Shown piece by piece: positions 45,180-58,274 of a DNA stretch of 64,000 nucleotides. Within the stretch, counting starts at the first letter, position 1. The number at the start of each line of letters is the position of its first letter. A model generated the notes under the pieces. It was not told where the DNA came from. It was given only the letters and a program-made list of their open reading frames with translations, and made no database searches. The DNA comes from Brachynemurus nebulosus. Taxonomy: Eukaryota > Arthropoda > Insecta > Neuroptera > Myrmeleontidae. Made by a program: the position numbers and the translations under genes. The stretch is taken from the NCBI GenBank assembly GCA_035578155.1, contig JAPWDM010000001.1, positions 2,108,001 to 2,172,000 on the forward strand, given 5' to 3'.

Positions 45180-45614
45180 TACTAAGAATTTTTTCAACCT
45201 TCTCCCAAATTGCGTGGACTAGCTTTATAGAAGGATGGACATAATGAAACCAAAATCTTCTATTTCATAGCTTTTCTTTATTAAAATTGCCAAAATATTT
45301 TCGATATGTTTAATATCATCTTCAGTGGCAGAAATTATCTAAATTTCAGATTGTCATTCTTGGATAACAACCAACCATACCAACAATCCATTAGAACAAT
45401 TTAACTAGTTTTTTTGCATTTCACATGGAAATTTGTCAATCGAAAAAATTTTTTTATAATTTCTGCCACTGAAGATGATATTAAACATATCGAAAATATT
45501 TTGGCAATTTTAATAAAGAAAAGCTATGAAATAGAAGATTTTGGTTTCATTATGTCCATCCTTCTATAAAGCTAGTCCACGCAATTTGGGAGAAGGTTGA
45601 AAAAATTCTTAGTG
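45180..45614. repeat. Near-perfect inverted repeat, arms about 160 bp
   Basis: The left arm from CTAAGAATTTTTTCAACCTT through GCGTGGACTAGCTTTATAGA and CTTCAGTGGCAGAAATTAT (about 45340) is repeated inverted from about 45455 to 45613 with almost no differences. A loop of about 115 bases separates them. No frame. It is probably a fold-back element and, from the arm identity, young. Confidence 0.85.
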
Positions 45615-47280
45615 AAATTTATATATCCCTAAATAAATTTACGTTTTGAAAATTTATCGATATAATTTTTTTTTATTCTTTTTATAAAATAAAAATGTTT
45701 ATCTTGAATCAAAAATTCCCGCTGTATATTTTTTTTTTAAAATAAATATTTTTCACAAACACATATTACAAATAGCACATTAATATTTGAATGGATCTAC
45801 AATATAATATGTATAACATCAAAAACTATACATAATATGTAAGATATTTTTATAAAACCTTGAATTAAAATTCAGGAAACTTATAAAGGACATAGAAATA
45901 ATATATTCGTCATGTGAAAATTATGAAACGAAATCATATTATAAACGTTAGAGTGGTTGAAAGAATAATAGATGTAACCGTCAAACGAAATCTAAACACG
46001 AAAAGAAAAATGTAAACGACATAATAATATGCATATAAAATAATATTTCTCAGCTAACTTACGAATGACGCTGTTTGTATTCAATTAATTTAAGGGGTTA
46101 CACCGCTTTATAAACTTAAAATCGATTTTTTAATTAAATGCCTTTTCTACTATCTTTTGTGAATATCCTGTGAAAAATAATGAGAATCAAAGAATACACA
46201 GGTACAGCAACTTGTACAATTTAATCAAAACAACGTTTTCAAAACGATACCAAAAATTGGTTCAAAATTTTTGATCTTAGATTACTGAAAATTTTCACAC
46301 TTATTTATTACAAACACTATTATCTCGAATTTGGCCGAAGAATTTTTAAATTTTTGGGTTAGTTCTCTTTTATGAGGAAAACTACTAGCTTCGATGTAAA
46401 ATTGTCATTTTTACTTCAAATCATTTGTTTTCCAAAAATCAATTTTTTGAAGACCGGCTACGGCTAACAAATACCAGTAGTTTTATGTTTCTAGTTCTTC
46501 GATTAATAATAACTCTTCTGTTTAAAAAAAATTTCAAATACGTAAAATTGAATTTTTGGTTTGTAAAGATATATAAGTAGCCCCTGAAGAAATAAATCAA
46601 ATTGACATCAAATATATCGAAAAACATCAAAGACTTTGATTTTTAACTACATTAACGAAACATGTTGCTACTATATATTATACTAATTTTGATAAAAAAA
46701 AAAATTACAATTCTTAGTATTCGACAATTAAATCAAAAATTGTTTTTATAAGATCTTACAGAATTTTCCTATTGTAAATTTCTGGAACCTGTGTTGCTAT
46801 CTGTATAAATTTGTTTATGATAAATATGCACATAATCTAAAAAAAATCTAGTGGATGCTTTTTCCATTAATATGTATTTATTTATCTGCAAAGTTTTATT
46901 ACAACTCTTTCGCTCAAAGACCTATCTTTTAAAAACAGATTCGTTTCTAAATTAAGTGGTAAAATATTTTAACGCCAAAGAAACAGAAAATGTCAAAAAT
47001 GTTAAAACCTTTCCAGTTATCGAGAAGAGACGTTCAAATTGAATATTAGCTCTTGGAACAGAAAAATATTTTCTAAAATAAAATGAGAATAATAGATTTT
47101 ATGCCATACATACATTTGTCAAATATTTGATTTCCAAATCTAATCTGTATTCAATAAATTAGCTGTTTTGCAACACTTAAATAAGTTCCTTGAACTTTGA
47201 TCTTTCTTATATTGAACAAACTCCTGTAGCTAAATTATTAGTCTGCCTTTCTTTGATTTTACATGTTGAGAAAGAGTAAA
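45615..47280. other. No supported feature
   Basis: AT-rich sequence without inverted ends, RNA folds or convincing frames. Confidence 0.5.
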
Positions 47281-47590
47281 AATACCCTGTCGGAACATCC
47301 TGCAACGGATTTCCGTTTGCAAAAATTAGTTTTTCTCGAAAACTGGTTTATGTAGAATAAATGGTTCAAAAACTTTTTTATATAATTTTTTTTCTCCTCC
47401 TTACAACAGTGTCGCAAAAACTTTTGAGCTTTGGGAAATTTTGGCAGAAAAAAATTATTTTTTCACGAAAAGTATTCAAAAATCCATGTTTCGGGCATCA
47501 GACGTGTCTAGCTGAAGAACTCACCCAAGGATTTCCGTCATAGTCCCGGATTCAAGTCGCGACATGACTGTGGCTGTAATGGCTGAATTT
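47281..47590. repeat. Family A repeat, diverged copy
   Basis: ATACCCTGTCGGAACATCC, TTTTTCTCGAAAACTGG, AGACGTGTCTAGCTGAAGAA, CATAGTCCCGGATTCAAGTC and GACATGACTGTGGCTGTAAT follow the family A order. No (TA)n. Confidence 0.65.
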
Positions 47591-48001
47591 AGTCCAAATC
47601 CGCGTCTGCAAATGTTTTAAAATATCCGCCCCGTAACAACCCTAATGAAACGAAAACATTGATTTGACTATATTTTTACTCTCTAATGACATCCATATAT
47701 ATAAGTTAAATGAAAACTCGCATAACATTGCATCCGACCTGAAATACATTATGCATAACAACAGATTTGAATCAATAATAAACAATTATTGTAACTCGTA
47801 CTTTTTACTGTAAACATTATAATATGTACCTATGTTATGAATGTGTTTGCTAATATTTTGACAAGTGAAATTTACGTAATTAATAATAACCATTGTTGTT
47901 GTTTATTGTTGTTAATTAACGTTATATAATTTCCCATTTTCTATAACGAAACACTAAACAAAAAGTTTCCAAATGTCTCTATTATAATAATATACATAAA
48001 T

Positions 48002-49560
48002 CGCTCCATTATTGCAATAGTCGGTTATCTGGGCAAAATTACGTTTTTGAGTTATCTACACCATTCGAAAGAGGAAAAGCGTATCTTTCAGATGCTACAA
48101 TCAGTTAAGCGCTAAGCTTGATATTTTTGTTAATATAATTGATATCCTTGTATAACAATTTTAATAAATTTAAATTTTAATTGTTGCAAGACTAAGATAT
48201 ATCGATATATCCGTACTGTTGAAGCGTCAAATTCAATTTATTTTTACTACAATACTAGGTTATTGCATTTTATCCGAGTATTAAAGCAAAAAATTTTTTG
48301 AAAATTTTACGGATTAGACAACATAACCGAATTTTAAAATTTTAACGTCTTCTAATGATTTAGTTTCTGTAGGTTATTGTGTTTTTTAAATAAATGTTTA
48401 AGTTTAACTGATTTTTTTATTACCTGGTGTTGACATTAGTAACAATAAGAAATTCGTTATATCAAATCAAACAAGGAAAATATTAGCAATATAGTAGATG
48501 CATTACAAAATGCATCGTTTTATGATTAGTATAAAGCGGGTTCTACACGATGCTACGAACGTTCCTTCCAACGTTCGATCGAACGTTTGAGGCAATTAAG
48601 TTCGATAGTTGGTGCGACGAATGTATCTGCTACACGGTGAATCGAATGTTTGATCTAATACGAATGATGATGTGTTGGTACTCAGTGGACGGGGCTGTTA
48701 TCTGCCTGATGTTATCTCTAATGTTATACACTGATGTTGTCTCTCTTCACATGAACGAGTCGTGCAGCTGCTGAGTCGAACCAACCAACGCAACCAACAT
48801 TGACCTTCAAACGTTCGAAGCATCCCTTTGACTCGGTGCAAGAATACCGACATCGAGCGGGACATGGCCAAATGCGAATGTTTGACGCTCGACATTGGAC
48901 ACTCGTAGGTTCGAACAACGGCCACACGATGCGATGAACCATCGAACGTCCAATGTTGGAAGGTGTTCGTAGCATCGTGTAGAACCGTCTTTATGTTATT
49001 GAATCAATTTTTTAATTAATTATGTTAGTAGAATTTTATTACGTTTTAACTATGCTGTCCGGATGTCCCAGAAAAATCATAATAGGAGAATACCAGCTCT
49101 CAAACTTTATCTTTGCTGTCCTGTAAAATTTGTGAAATTGTCGTTATTAAGTTGTTCTTTCTTTTTAGGTTTTAATTAGTAAATAATTTGTGAGAAGTTT
49201 GTTAACTTTTTTTTTTTTGGTATTTTTATGTTGAATAAAATGGTTTTATTTCAATTAATAATGGTTTTCATTTTTAAAATTGGGTTATTTTTACCATCGT
49301 AGTAATTCTATTCAAAATATTTTTATGCAATAGTCAGTTATCTAGGAAAATTTGAAAATTTGGGCCGACAAAATAAAATAGTTCTTTTAATTTTTATAGC
49401 GTTATTTAACATCGTGTTTAGAGTTTTCTGTCAAAATTGGATTAAAATTGGATTTCAAATAATTCTCAAAAGACAATAAATATATTCAAAAAAACTTTAA
49501 GCTTGAATATCACAAAAGTTGGTATTTCCCAGATAAACGACTATTGCAATAATGGAGCGA
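48002..49560. mobile_element. Inverted-repeat DNA transposon, CGCTCCATTATTGCAATAGT ends, hosting a MITE
   Basis: 33-bp ends with one mismatch: CGCTCCATTATTGCAATAGT followed by CGGTTATCTGGG (left) and CGTTTATCTGGG (right, reversed). An extra GCAATAGTCAGTTATCTAGG near 49329 is a subterminal repeat of the end. 1559 bp including the nested MITE at 48534-48992. No transposase frame. Confidence 0.85.
48534..48992. mobile_element. MITE family H (AAGCGGGTTCTACACGATGC), copy 1
   Basis: 459 bp. The left AAGCGGGTTCTACACGATGC, then TACGAACGTTCCTTCCAACG, pairs with the right CGTAGCATCGTGTAGAACCG. The interior contains many GAACGTT and TTCGAACG words. TA lies on both sides. It has an unusually high density of CG dinucleotides for this window. 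More copies lie at 49807-50795. Confidence 0.88.
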
Positions 49561-49585
49561 AATGTTTTTAATTGGGCGTAGTTAA

Positions 49586-49804
49586 GCAGAAAGGACTCAA
49601 CCCACATAATTTATTTGAAACGATTCAAGCAGGTTGGGTTATTACAGCTAATAAAAAAAAAATACTCGCCTAACATGTGGTTTGGTTCCATGTCATAAAA
49701 AAATGTGTTTCCTTTCTTTGTTCGTAGATCCATTTTGCTGACTGAACCTGCTGTTGGTACCATTAACTCATTTTTGACAATTTTGTGGATTGAGTTCTTT
49801 CTGC
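49586..49804. mobile_element. piggyBac-type MITE flanked by TTAA
   Basis: 219 bp. The left GCAGAAAGGACTCAACCCAC and the reversed right GCAGAAAGAACTCAATCCAC are inverted ends. TTAA directly flanks both (49582-49585 and 49805-49808), the hallmark of piggyBac-type insertion. No frame. Its right TTAA directly abuts the first base of a family H copy. Confidence 0.85.
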
Positions 49805-49806
49805 TT

Positions 49807-50795
49807 AAGCGGGTTCTACACGATGCTACGAACGTTCCTTCCAACGTTTGATCGAACGTTTGAGCCAATTAAGTTCGATAGTTGGTGCGACGAATGTATC
49901 TGCTACACGGTGAATCGAATGTTTGATCCAATACGAATGATGATGTGTTGGTACTCAGTGGCGAGGCTGTTATCTGTCTGATGTTATCTCTAATGTTATA
50001 CACTGATGTTGTCTCTCTTGTATCATGTGTTAGGACAAACGTTTATTCAGTGGACGACGATGTCATCTGTCTGATGTTATCTCTAATGTTAAGCCGCTGC
50101 TACACGATGCTACGAACACCTTCCAACATTCGATGTTGGATGGTTCATAGCATCGTGTAGCCGTTGTTCGAACCTACGAGTGTCCAATGTCGAGCTTCAA
50201 AGGTTCGCATTTGGTCGTGTCCCGTTCGATGTCGGTATTCTTGCACCGAGTCAAAGGGATGCTTCGAACGTTTGAAGGTCAGTGTTGGTTGCGTTCGTTA
50301 GTTGCGCACGACTCGTTCATGTGAAGAGAGACAACATCAGTGTATAACATTAGAGATAACATCAGACAGATAACAGCGTTGTCCACTGAGTACCAACACA
50401 TCATCATTCGTATTGGATCAAACATTCGATTCACCGTGTAGCAGATACATTCGTCGCACCAACTGTCGAACTTAATTGCTTCAAACGTTCGATCGAACGT
50501 TGGAAGGAACGTTCGTAGCATCGTGTAGAACCCGCTTTATACACTGATGTTGTCTCTCTTCACATGAACGAGTCGTGCAGCTGCTGAGTCGAACCAACCA
50601 ACGCAATCAACATTGACCTTCAAACGTTCGAAGCATCCCTTTGACTCGGTGCAAAAATACCGACATCGAACGGGACACGACCAAATGCGAACGTTTGACG
50701 CTCGACATTGGACACTCGTAGGTTCGAACAACGGCTACACGATGCTATGAACCATCCAACGTCGAATGTTGGAAGGTGTTCGTAGCATCGTGAAT
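49807..50795. mobile_element. Cluster of nested or inverted MITE family H copies
   Basis: A direct left half (49807 to about 50060) runs into a short palindrome beginning GCCGCTGCTACACGATGC (50095 to about 50162). Then comes a full inverted copy ending GTAGAACCCGCTTTAT (about 50160-50538) and a further direct right half (50538-50795) ending GTTCGTAGCATCGTG. The parts are nearly identical to copy 1. The order is best explained by insertion of family members into one another and a local inversion. Confidence 0.75.
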
Positions 50796-51743
50796 ATAAT
50801 TTTTGTGTTAAACAAAAATATATGAAATGGTAATACGGCGAATACCGTACTTACTACTTACAGATGATGATGATGGCTTTTAGTAACGGTTTTATAATGG
50901 TTATTGGCTGACTAGTATCATTTTCCATACTTATCAATGGTTGTATATTTTTATTTATCGGGTCATCTATTAATAGAATACTTATTCTGTTCAAATATAT
51001 TTATATATCTATAGATACTTACATGTATAAGTACAATGAGTTCATCCATTGTTATTTGTAAATGTAAATGGTATCTAAAAATTTGTCTTACAAAAGAATA
51101 TAAAAGTGATTCCATTAACCACCGAAAGAAATGATTACGTAAATCATCGCTATAACAAAAAAAAGAACTTTTTATATTAGATTTGTGTGGGAATACACCT
51201 TTTTAGTGTTCCGTACCAAAATTGACAAAACGGAACACTTATGCAATCAGTTCGGTGTCTGTCCGAGTGTCACAGACAATTTCCTCTGAAACCACTCAAG
51301 GCGAAAATTTGAAACTTAGCACGGAGATAGGGTGTAGTGGCCTAATTCCAGAAGTGTAATTGAATTTCGATTCCGAGGGTTAATTTTAGGGGATAACCTG
51401 GAAACTAAAAATAAAATTTTTTGTCAAGAGCACCCACTAAGGTACCAAATGAAAGCCTATTAAAATAAAAAGCACGAATTCAGTGATATATGTTCAAGAT
51501 GTTAATCAATAATTGTATTAATAGTTTATTAAACGGGTATTTTGGTAATTTTTTAATACAGTGAATTTTAGAAATTAAAGAAGAAGTAAGGAATATCTGA
51601 TAAATCTGTACACGAAAAATATATTACAATCTCTGTACTTGAATATGTACTCTCTGTACTTGTAAAATTTTGTTAGGTATCCATAGAAATCAAAAAAAAT
51701 CCAAGCTATTGGGATCTGTCCAAAAGGAGGAGCGTCAGAAAAA
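50796..51743. repeat. Spacer with one dispersed repeat end (GTTCCGTACCAAAA)
   Basis: 51204-51480 begins TTTTTAGTGTTCCGTACCAA and contains CGGTGTCTGTCCGAGTGTCA, wording frequent in insect interspersed repeats. I see nothing else in this stretch. Confidence 0.45.
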
Positions 51744-52155
51744 TGGCTGATAAAAAAGTGCATTAACATTAGCTTTATATATAGTAACCAGTGCTATATT
51801 AAGAAAAAATGATAAATATTAAAAATGTTTGTATTTGGGTTGACACAAGTTCGTAGAAAAGGAATTTTGTTGAAGAAGAGAAAATTTGACATCTGTAAAA
51901 CAGTTAAAATGTGGTTAAAATATGAAAAAAATGCGTGAATGAGTTAGTGAATATTACAATTTAGAGTACACAAACGTTCAAATTAAATAGCAAACGTCAT
52001 AAAATAACTGGAGAACTGTAAATGAATGGAAAAATTAAATCAATTGTATGTATTTTCATATCTACAACATTCAGCTCATAAATGACATTTCAGCAAATGC
52101 ACTTTAAGAATAGTCTGATTTTTCAACACCAGATGTCATACCGTCATTCGACAGA
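51744..52155. repeat. Dispersed repeat R1, copy 2
   Basis: Same orientation and order as 13563-13990; see shared phrases there. Divergence is scattered along the length. Confidence 0.65.
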
Positions 52156-52406
52156 TCCCAATTCAAAGAAATTTTATGTTAAATTTTACGAAAAAAAAAT
52201 GTGCTCGTAGAAAAAGTATAGTGTAAAATACGTGGGAAAAGCTCATTTCTCACTCATATGAATTTTTGAAACTCATATTCGTGAGAAATAAGCCTCTTTT
52301 CCCACTTATTGTACAATATACTATTAAATATGTAATTTTCTGACTTTATATTTTATATTATATAATTCTAATATACAAATTTTATAATACGTAAATAGTA
52401 CTAGCA

Positions 52407-54949
52407 GAGTCGGATAAGCTCCAAATTTTAGTGAATAAGGAACTTTTTCCCCCGTCAAAATTTTTTTTTGTAGCATGTTAATTACATCGAAGACTATACG
52501 AAATGAACATTTTCTACCACTTGCAACCGCCGCTACGAAAGTTATCGGCCATTTTGTGAAAAATCGACCATTTTAGTCGTACTTTCTAAATATAGATGAA
52601 TATATCTCGGTATGTGTAGGTCTAGAAAAAACGAAAAAAATTGAGGTTATTCACTACGATATAGTCTACCAGCGGTTACAGTATGAAATTTTTATCTGCA
52701 CACATAACCTTAAAAAAAAAATAAAAATTGGAAATACTGGTAAATTTTGGTTTTTTGGTTTTAACTTGGGATGTTTTAAGTGCAATTTGATGAAATTTTC
52801 AGAAAATATACTTTATAATGTGGACAATAACTGGTTAAAATTTCAAATCAAAATATCTAACAAAAACCCTGAAAATTAACGTCAAATTTGAAAATTGATT
52901 GGCCAATGGTTTTTGTGCATTGTATCGTATGAGGTTCTTTTTCCTTTTAAAATGTAGGTTTTTTTATGCACTTTATGATGATGGATAAGAAAAATTTTTA
53001 AGCTTGAAAAAAAGCGAAAAAAATCGATTCAAAATTCAAAATCGTCAGCTATGAACAATATTTGAAAAATAATTTAAATCAAATAAACCGCTATAATTTA
53101 AAAATTTAAGTAGTAATTAGTTCCATAGAAGGGTCACAAGGTTCCATGTAAGGGTTACACTAATCGACCCCAATTAAAAAAATTAAGTTTGAGAAACTAA
53201 GGTTCAATTGTTTTCAAAAATGCACAACATCAAAAGTATATAAGCTGAAAGCTCCCATCCGTCCACAAACTGCAAATTCAACATTCTTTAAGAGTGTATT
53301 AACAAATTAAGTGGTTTAACACCTATGAGCCTCTCGACGAACTATGGACTTAATTTTTCCAAAGTTGTTTTTTTAATTGGGTTCGATTCGTGTAATCCTC
53401 ATTTGGAAGCTTGTAACCCTTGTATGGGAGAAATTATTATAACTCATAATATTTAAATTATGGTGGTTTACTTGATTTAAATTATTGCAGCTGCTGTTGA
53501 ATTTGCAGCTTGTGAGGTGGGTGGGAGCGTATATGTACTGCTACAAAAAATTAAGGGAACAAAAAAAGAAAAAAATTTATTTTTCAAGTTTTTTTTTAAA
53601 TTTCAAAAAAATTAAAAATTAAAATTAAATTTAAAAAAAAATTAAAAAAACAAAATAATTCGTTTCAATTTTTTAAAAAAATTCTGACAAAAAAATTTTT
53701 TTTTAATTTTTAAATTTAATGGATAAAAGACGCCTAATTGTGAGAAAAGTTGAAAAAAACTTGAATTTTACATTTAATTTTGGTCATTCAATTTTGCTAC
53801 TTTTATTTTTTTCTTTAAATTTTGAACAAACAGTTTAGAAAAACCATTCAATAGATCGATCTGCTGATTTACAGGATTATGGGGGTACAGTGAGGTATAA
53901 AAATTCGTACAAAGATTAGATTCTCCAACAACATTCGCAAGGATGCGGACAATTTTTCGCAACAAGGAAAAAAGTCCCTTTTTTCACATTTTTCAGGTTA
54001 AATTTAAAAATGAAATTTTTTTTCCTAAAGTACGGGACACAACCATGTCAGAAATTTATTCCAGATTGAAAAACTGCCCTTCAATTTTCTGTCCGATCAC
54101 TGCTTACAGAGTATCGATGGTTAAAGCAAAAAGGATCCTTTTGCATTCAAAGTTCGATATCTCCGGGACAATTCAACGTAGAGAAAAATTTAAGAAGGGA
54201 AATTGAAACTGAATAAACTGTAATCCTCATATGGAAACCTGCGACCCTTGTATGGCACAAATTATTCAAACTGATATTTAAATTACGGCAGTTTACTTGA
54301 TTTAAATTATTTATCAAATATTGTCCATAGCCGACGATTTTGAATTATTAATCGATTTTTTTCGCTTTTTTTCAAGCTTAAAAATTTTTTCTTATCCATC
54401 GTCATAAAGTGCATAAAAAAACCTACATTTTAAAAGGAAAAAGAACCTTATACGATACAATGCACAAAAACCATTGGCCAATCAATTTTCAAATTTGACG
54501 TTAATTTTCGGGGCTTTCGTTAGATATTTTGATTTGAAATTTTAACCAGTCATTGTCCACGTTATAAAGTATATTTTCTGAAAATTTCATCAAATTTCAT
54601 TTAAAACAACAGAAGTTAAAACTAAAAAACCAAAATTTACCAGTATCTCCAATTTTTATTTTTTTTTAAGGTTATGTGTGCAGATAAAAATTTCATACTG
54701 TAACCGCTGGTAGACTATATCGTAGTGAATAGCCTCAATTTTTTTCGTTTTTTCTAGACCTACACATACCAAGATATATTCATCTATATTTAGAAAGTAC
54801 GACAAAAATGGTCGATTTCTCACTTTCGTAGCGGCGGTTGCAAGTGGTAGAAAATGTTCGTTTCGTATAGTCTTCGATGTAATTAACATGCTACAAAAAA
54901 AAAAATTTGAGGGGGGAAACAGTTCCTTATGCTTTGTTTATCCGACTCC
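52407..54949. mobile_element. Large fold-back element, 2.5 kb, arms about 740 bp
   Basis: The left arm (52407 to about 53150) is repeated inverted at about 54225-54949. Shared text includes GAGTCGGATAA, ACTTGCAACCGCCGCTACGA, TTGGCCAATGGTTTTTGTGC and CTTATCCATC. The central 1.1 kb contains a further direct copy (53385-53480) of the inner arm end (TGTAATCCTCATTTGGAAGC). No frame resembles a transposase. Arm divergence is only a few percent by eye. Confidence 0.85.
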
Positions 54950-55556
54950 ATTATACTGCTAATAGTTATTATTAAAAACGGCGACTCTTAGTACATTTAC
55001 TTCATTCAGTAAATATCACTGTCCGTTTCTGGTAAACGTAAACAGACCAAGATAACTATACGATCGTTCTGAAATCGAAAAATAGAGTTTACTTTCAGAA
55101 TAAAAATTCATTAGAAAAAACATTTCAACGACTTTCATATTCCATTACAAAAAATTCATAGAAACAACTGATTGCATGGAACACTGTTAGCGCAGGTACA
55201 ACTTGCACTTGGCGGCTTGTTTAAATTTTATTTTGATTTCGTGAATTTAATAAATCTCAGTAAAAAAGACTGAACGTTATAGAAAAGAAGGTATTTAAGC
55301 AAAGACCAATGAACACTATTATGGTAATTATACGGCACGTATGTAAATCTATTCAGAAAAAATATAAAACTCATGTGTAAATAAGGTAAGACAATTAAAC
55401 GAATAAAATAAGATAATTAATTCATATTATTATTTAATATATTGTCACTATGGTTCTGAAATCAATTGAATTTACCAATAAAAACTTTCGTTTTATTTTA
55501 ATGGTGTTTACCTACAATCAGAAGATCAATAAAATGTTTTGTGCCATTTCTCTTTT

Positions 55557-56060
<504 letters not shown>

Positions 56061-56461
56061 TATGTGCCTTAGAATGTGATAATTTCCGCCTATAAAGTCT
56101 TAATTACTCACATTCTAAAGTACATATTCGACATACTATTTATATAGTCAAAGAGGATAATATAGTGTACATATAACGTCAATATCGTAGCGTATACTCA
56201 TACGATCATTATGATACATTATGTGGGAGGAAGGACGTATGACCACAGAGTACAGAGTTACAGCAACTATTTTAAAAGAGGGTACGATAACTAAAGAACG
56301 AAATACCTGATTTTTAAGAAATTTCTTGAAAACGTTGGAATATCTATACATATAATAAAATAGTAACGAGACATTTCTGTACATGGAATATTTTTTGAAA
56401 ATTGTACTGGTACTGTAAATAGTTATCGATGTAGATACCAAACCAGCGATTTTTAGAATTT

Positions 56462-57085
56462 TTGTCTGTCTGTCTGTCTGTCTGTCTGTTCACGCATAAC
56501 GCAAAAACTATTGGACGAATTTTAATGAAATTGGATATGATGATAACTTATTACCCGGGTCAACATCTAGAATACTTTTTACTCCGGGAAAATTTCTCAT
56601 TCCCACGGGAAAATGGAAAAACCATTTTGAGCATGTGCACACATTAAGCAAAAACTGTTTGACGGATTTTAATAAAATTTGGTGTGGTGATAACTCATTA
56701 CCTAGGGCAACATTTAGGATACTTCTCATTCCCGGAAAATGCCTCATTCCCACGGGAAAATAGAAAAACCATTTTGTGCATGTGCACGCATTACGCAAAA
56801 ACTATTGAACGGATTTTGATGAAATTTGGTGTGGTGATAATCTATTACTTGGGTCAACATTTAAGATACTTTTTACTCCGGGAAAATGTTCCATTCCCAG
56901 GGGAAAATGGGAAAACCATTATGAGTCTGTGCACACATTGGGCGAAAACTATTTGATGAAATTTGGTGTGGTGGTAACTTATTACTTGGGTCAACATTTA
57001 AGATACTTTTTACTCCGGGAAAATTCCTCATTCCCACGGGAAAATAGAAAAACGATTTTGAGCATATGCATGCATTACACAAAAA
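56462..57085. repeat. Minisatellite, about 146-bp period, four units, starting at a (TGTC)n tract
   Basis: CTGTCTGTCTGTCTGTCTGT leads into units that begin with CGCAAAAACTATTGGACGAA-like text (near 56500, 56646, 56793, 56940). Each unit contains ACTTATTACTTGGGTCAACA, TTTTTACTCCGGGAAAAT and CTCATTCCCACGGGAAAATG. Units diverge mostly by point changes. Several frames stay open through it because of the composition, not because of coding. Confidence 0.85.
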
Positions 57086-57184
57086 TTATTATTCTTTGCA
57101 AGTTCTGTATAATTATTACACTTATATAGGTACTTCTCATTGAGTTTATAACAATGTTTTGCGCGAACGACGTCGCGGGCATGG

Positions 57185-57187
<3 letters not shown>

Positions 57188-57267
<80 letters not shown>
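57188..57267. repeat. (TA)n microsatellite, about 80 bp
   Basis: A perfect TA alternation followed by TCGCGCG. Confidence 0.95.
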
Positions 57268-57269
<2 letters not shown>

Positions 57270-57892
57270 CGCGTTTTCTGTCTCTAACTCGTATATCAAA
57301 AATCACAGTTCTCAGGAAACACAAAAAACATATTAAATACTGTATTTTCATCACTATGAATTTAAGATTTATGTATGTTATACTTTTTGATGTTTGCTAC
57401 CTATGTAGACATGAAGCAGACATTTAAATGTTTTAAATTACAAGCTATCGATGTTTTTAGTAAATACGAGTTTGCTGCCCACTTTTTTTTTCAATATACG
57501 AGTTTGTGAAATAAATAGATTTTTTTTTTTTGCATATTCCCATAGTATAACCAGTAACTTAAATTTTAAACGCGTTTTTCTCGAAACTACATTTTTCTGA
57601 TAGTTTTCTGCCAAAACCTGGTATATGGTATACGAGTATGTGTAAAATTATTTTTTGAAATAAGCAACATTTTATCAGCATACCCTCGTACTTGACCAAG
57701 ATACAACTATCTGACACTAGAGTTCGCAGGTGCTGTACACAACAAATCCAATGGTACGTAGTGGTCGGTGCAAATTTAAGGGGAAGTACGTAAAATCGGA
57801 AGATCAGGAGCGTCGGTAAACTTTTATTTGAGGGGTTGGTAAATAATATTTATTATATAAACAAGTACATATTATATACATATAAATAAGTA

Positions 57893-58047
57893 CAGTACGC
57901 GTCAAAAAGTGATCGAACACTCTAAACCAGGGGGTGCCCACACTTTTGACGCCGCACTGTACTTAATGTTGTGGTACACTGCCGTGTAAAAAGTGTGGGC
58001 ACCCCTTCCCCCGGTTAAGGTGCCCGATCACTTTTTGAAGCGTACTG
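57893..58047. mobile_element. MITE family J (CAGTACGCGTCAAAAAGTGATCG), copy 1
   Basis: 155 bp. The left CAGTACGCGTCAAAAAGTGA and the reversed right CAGTACGCTTCAAAAAGTGA are inverted ends with TA outside both. The core is CACACTTTTGACGCCGCACT and TACTTAATGTTGTGGTACAC, also found in 12744-13046. Confidence 0.85.
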
Positions 58048-58111
58048 TACTTATTTTGTGGACTTACAAATCTTGACATTTGACTCTAACACGCGCGCGC
58101 TTAAACAAGTA

Positions 58112-58274
58112 CAGTACGCTTCAAAAAGTGATCGAACACCTTAACCCCGAGGGGGGGGGGGTGCCCACACTTTTGACACGGCAGTTTACCACAACATTAA
58201 GTACAGTGCGGTGTCAAAAGTGTTAGCACCCCCCCCCTGAGTGAGAGTGATCGATCACTTTTTGAAGCGTACTG
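58112..58274. mobile_element. MITE family J, copy 2 (core inverted)
   Basis: 163 bp with the same ends CAGTACGCTTCAAAAAGTGA. The core is in the opposite orientation (GTTTACCACAACATTAAGTA). G- and C-homopolymers (near 58148-58160 and 58230-58237) flank the core. Confidence 0.85.

Noticed and set aside
48550..50731. Frames repeated in several copies (MLRTFLPTFDRTFE type and MFEPTSVQCRAS type)
   Set aside because: They follow the MITE family H copies on either strand with no conserved start, stop or protein motif. They are by-products of a repeated non-coding element.
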